Origin: Gammaproteobacteria bacterium
GTDB taxonomy: Bacteria > Pseudomonadota > Gammaproteobacteria > Steroidobacterales > JABDLF01
Reading direction: 5' to 3'
Length of the DNA stretch: 54,423 nucleotides
NCBI GenBank assembly: GCA_013003115.1
Contig: JABDLF010000053.1
Span: forward strand, 1 to 54,423
In this document: piece after piece, positions 54,212 through 54,423 of the stretch
How positions within the stretch are numbered: the stretch's first letter is position 1
How the letters are laid out: each line of letters starts with the position of its first letter
Translations under genes and position numbers: made by a program
Notes under the pieces: model-generated
Seen by the model: the letters and a program-made list of their open reading frames with translations, nothing else
The model's database searches: none
What the model was told of the DNA's origin: nothing

Positions 54212-54423
54212 ATTCTCCTGCTGTACGTCGTTGCAGCTGCCGTCTTGATCAGAGCGTTCTCAAGCACGCGCAACGGAAAGCCAGGGGCTTTGTCAGGAAA
54301 CATCTCCGGGCATTCTGATTCCCAACTACCACCCTTCTCGGCACCGATTCTGGGGCTGACAATTGCTATCTTCGCGTTTGCCTTGCACACAGGTGCCCTC
54401 TGGCAGGCCCTGAACGTCGGAAA
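54197..54423 (+). CDS. CcsA/YpjD-like inner-membrane protein, N-terminal part
   Basis: An open frame runs from GTG at 54197 to the window end. The first 75 residues give a membrane segment (LTILLLYVVAAAVLIRAF), a Ser/Pro-rich loop, and a second segment (PILGLTIAIFAFALHTGALW) with a late His, the opening pattern of the YpjD/cytochrome c assembly-like protein encoded opposite ffh in gammaproteobacteria. TTG at 54188 is an alternative start. The conserved CcsA core lies outside the window, so identification rests mostly on position. Confidence 0.6.
   Translation, partial: MIKLTILLLYVVAAAVLIRAFSSTRNGKPGALSGNISGHSDSQLPPFSAPILGLTIAIFAFALHTGALWQALNVG

Overview
The window looks like a chromosome segment of a moderately GC-rich gammaproteobacterium. 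The evidence is an rpsP-rimM-trmD-rplS operon beside ffh and a divergent CcsA/YpjD-like gene, an hslR/Hsp15 homologue, a divergent ppsR/ppsA pair, and YajQ-, DUF1249- and YheT-family genes. I cannot name the genus. A marine, Woeseiales-like lineage is only a guess. No tRNA, rRNA, IS element, prophage or CRISPR array was recognised. Nearly every gene has ordinary composition and tight operon spacing.

Layout. 1-3.9 kb: a GAF-GAF-PAS adenylate/guanylate cyclase (cut by the window edge) behind a coiled-coil protein made of 36-residue repeats, then an XRE regulator/membrane protein pair and a DksA/TraR-type zinc finger. 3.9-10.3 kb: a Sel1-prolyl-4-hydroxylase fusion, then a four-gene overlapping unit (small protein, 31-codon ORF, Ser/Thr kinase with four zinc ribbons, PP2C phosphatase) that converges on a GGDEF/EAL c-di-GMP protein. 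10.5-21 kb: ChaC, AI-2E-type transporter, amidohydrolase lipoprotein, an SDR/saccharopine-dehydrogenase-like/YheT operon, a DUF1232 protein and the Prc protease. 21-28.7 kb: a tripartite-type RND operon with one adaptor and two permeases but no outer-membrane channel. 28.7-45.6 kb: ppsR/ppsA, yajQ, then amino-acid catabolism (putA-sdaA, kbl-tdh) and sppA. 45.7-49.5 kb: a complete TRAP transporter with a TatT-type lipoprotein. 49.7-54.4 kb: the ribosomal/tRNA-modification operon, ffh, a class-II-like cAMP phosphodiesterase and a cytochrome-assembly-like gene.

How it fits together. Proline, serine and threonine degradation lie close to PEP synthase and its regulator, which suggests gluconeogenic growth on amino acids, with carboxylate uptake by the TRAP system. 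Cyclic-nucleotide signalling is prominent: a cyclase, a putative cAMP phosphodiesterase, a c-di-GMP protein and a YajQ c-di-GMP-binding protein. A perfect TGTGA-N6-TCACA CRP-type site lies in front of the phosphodiesterase at the spacing of a class II activated promoter, suggesting a feedback loop. The least-described parts are the kinase/phosphatase operon with its mini-ORF, the 36-residue-repeat coiled coil next to the cyclase, and several candidate operators and a possible rpsP leader attenuator. All functions are inferred by reading motifs; no database search was possible.
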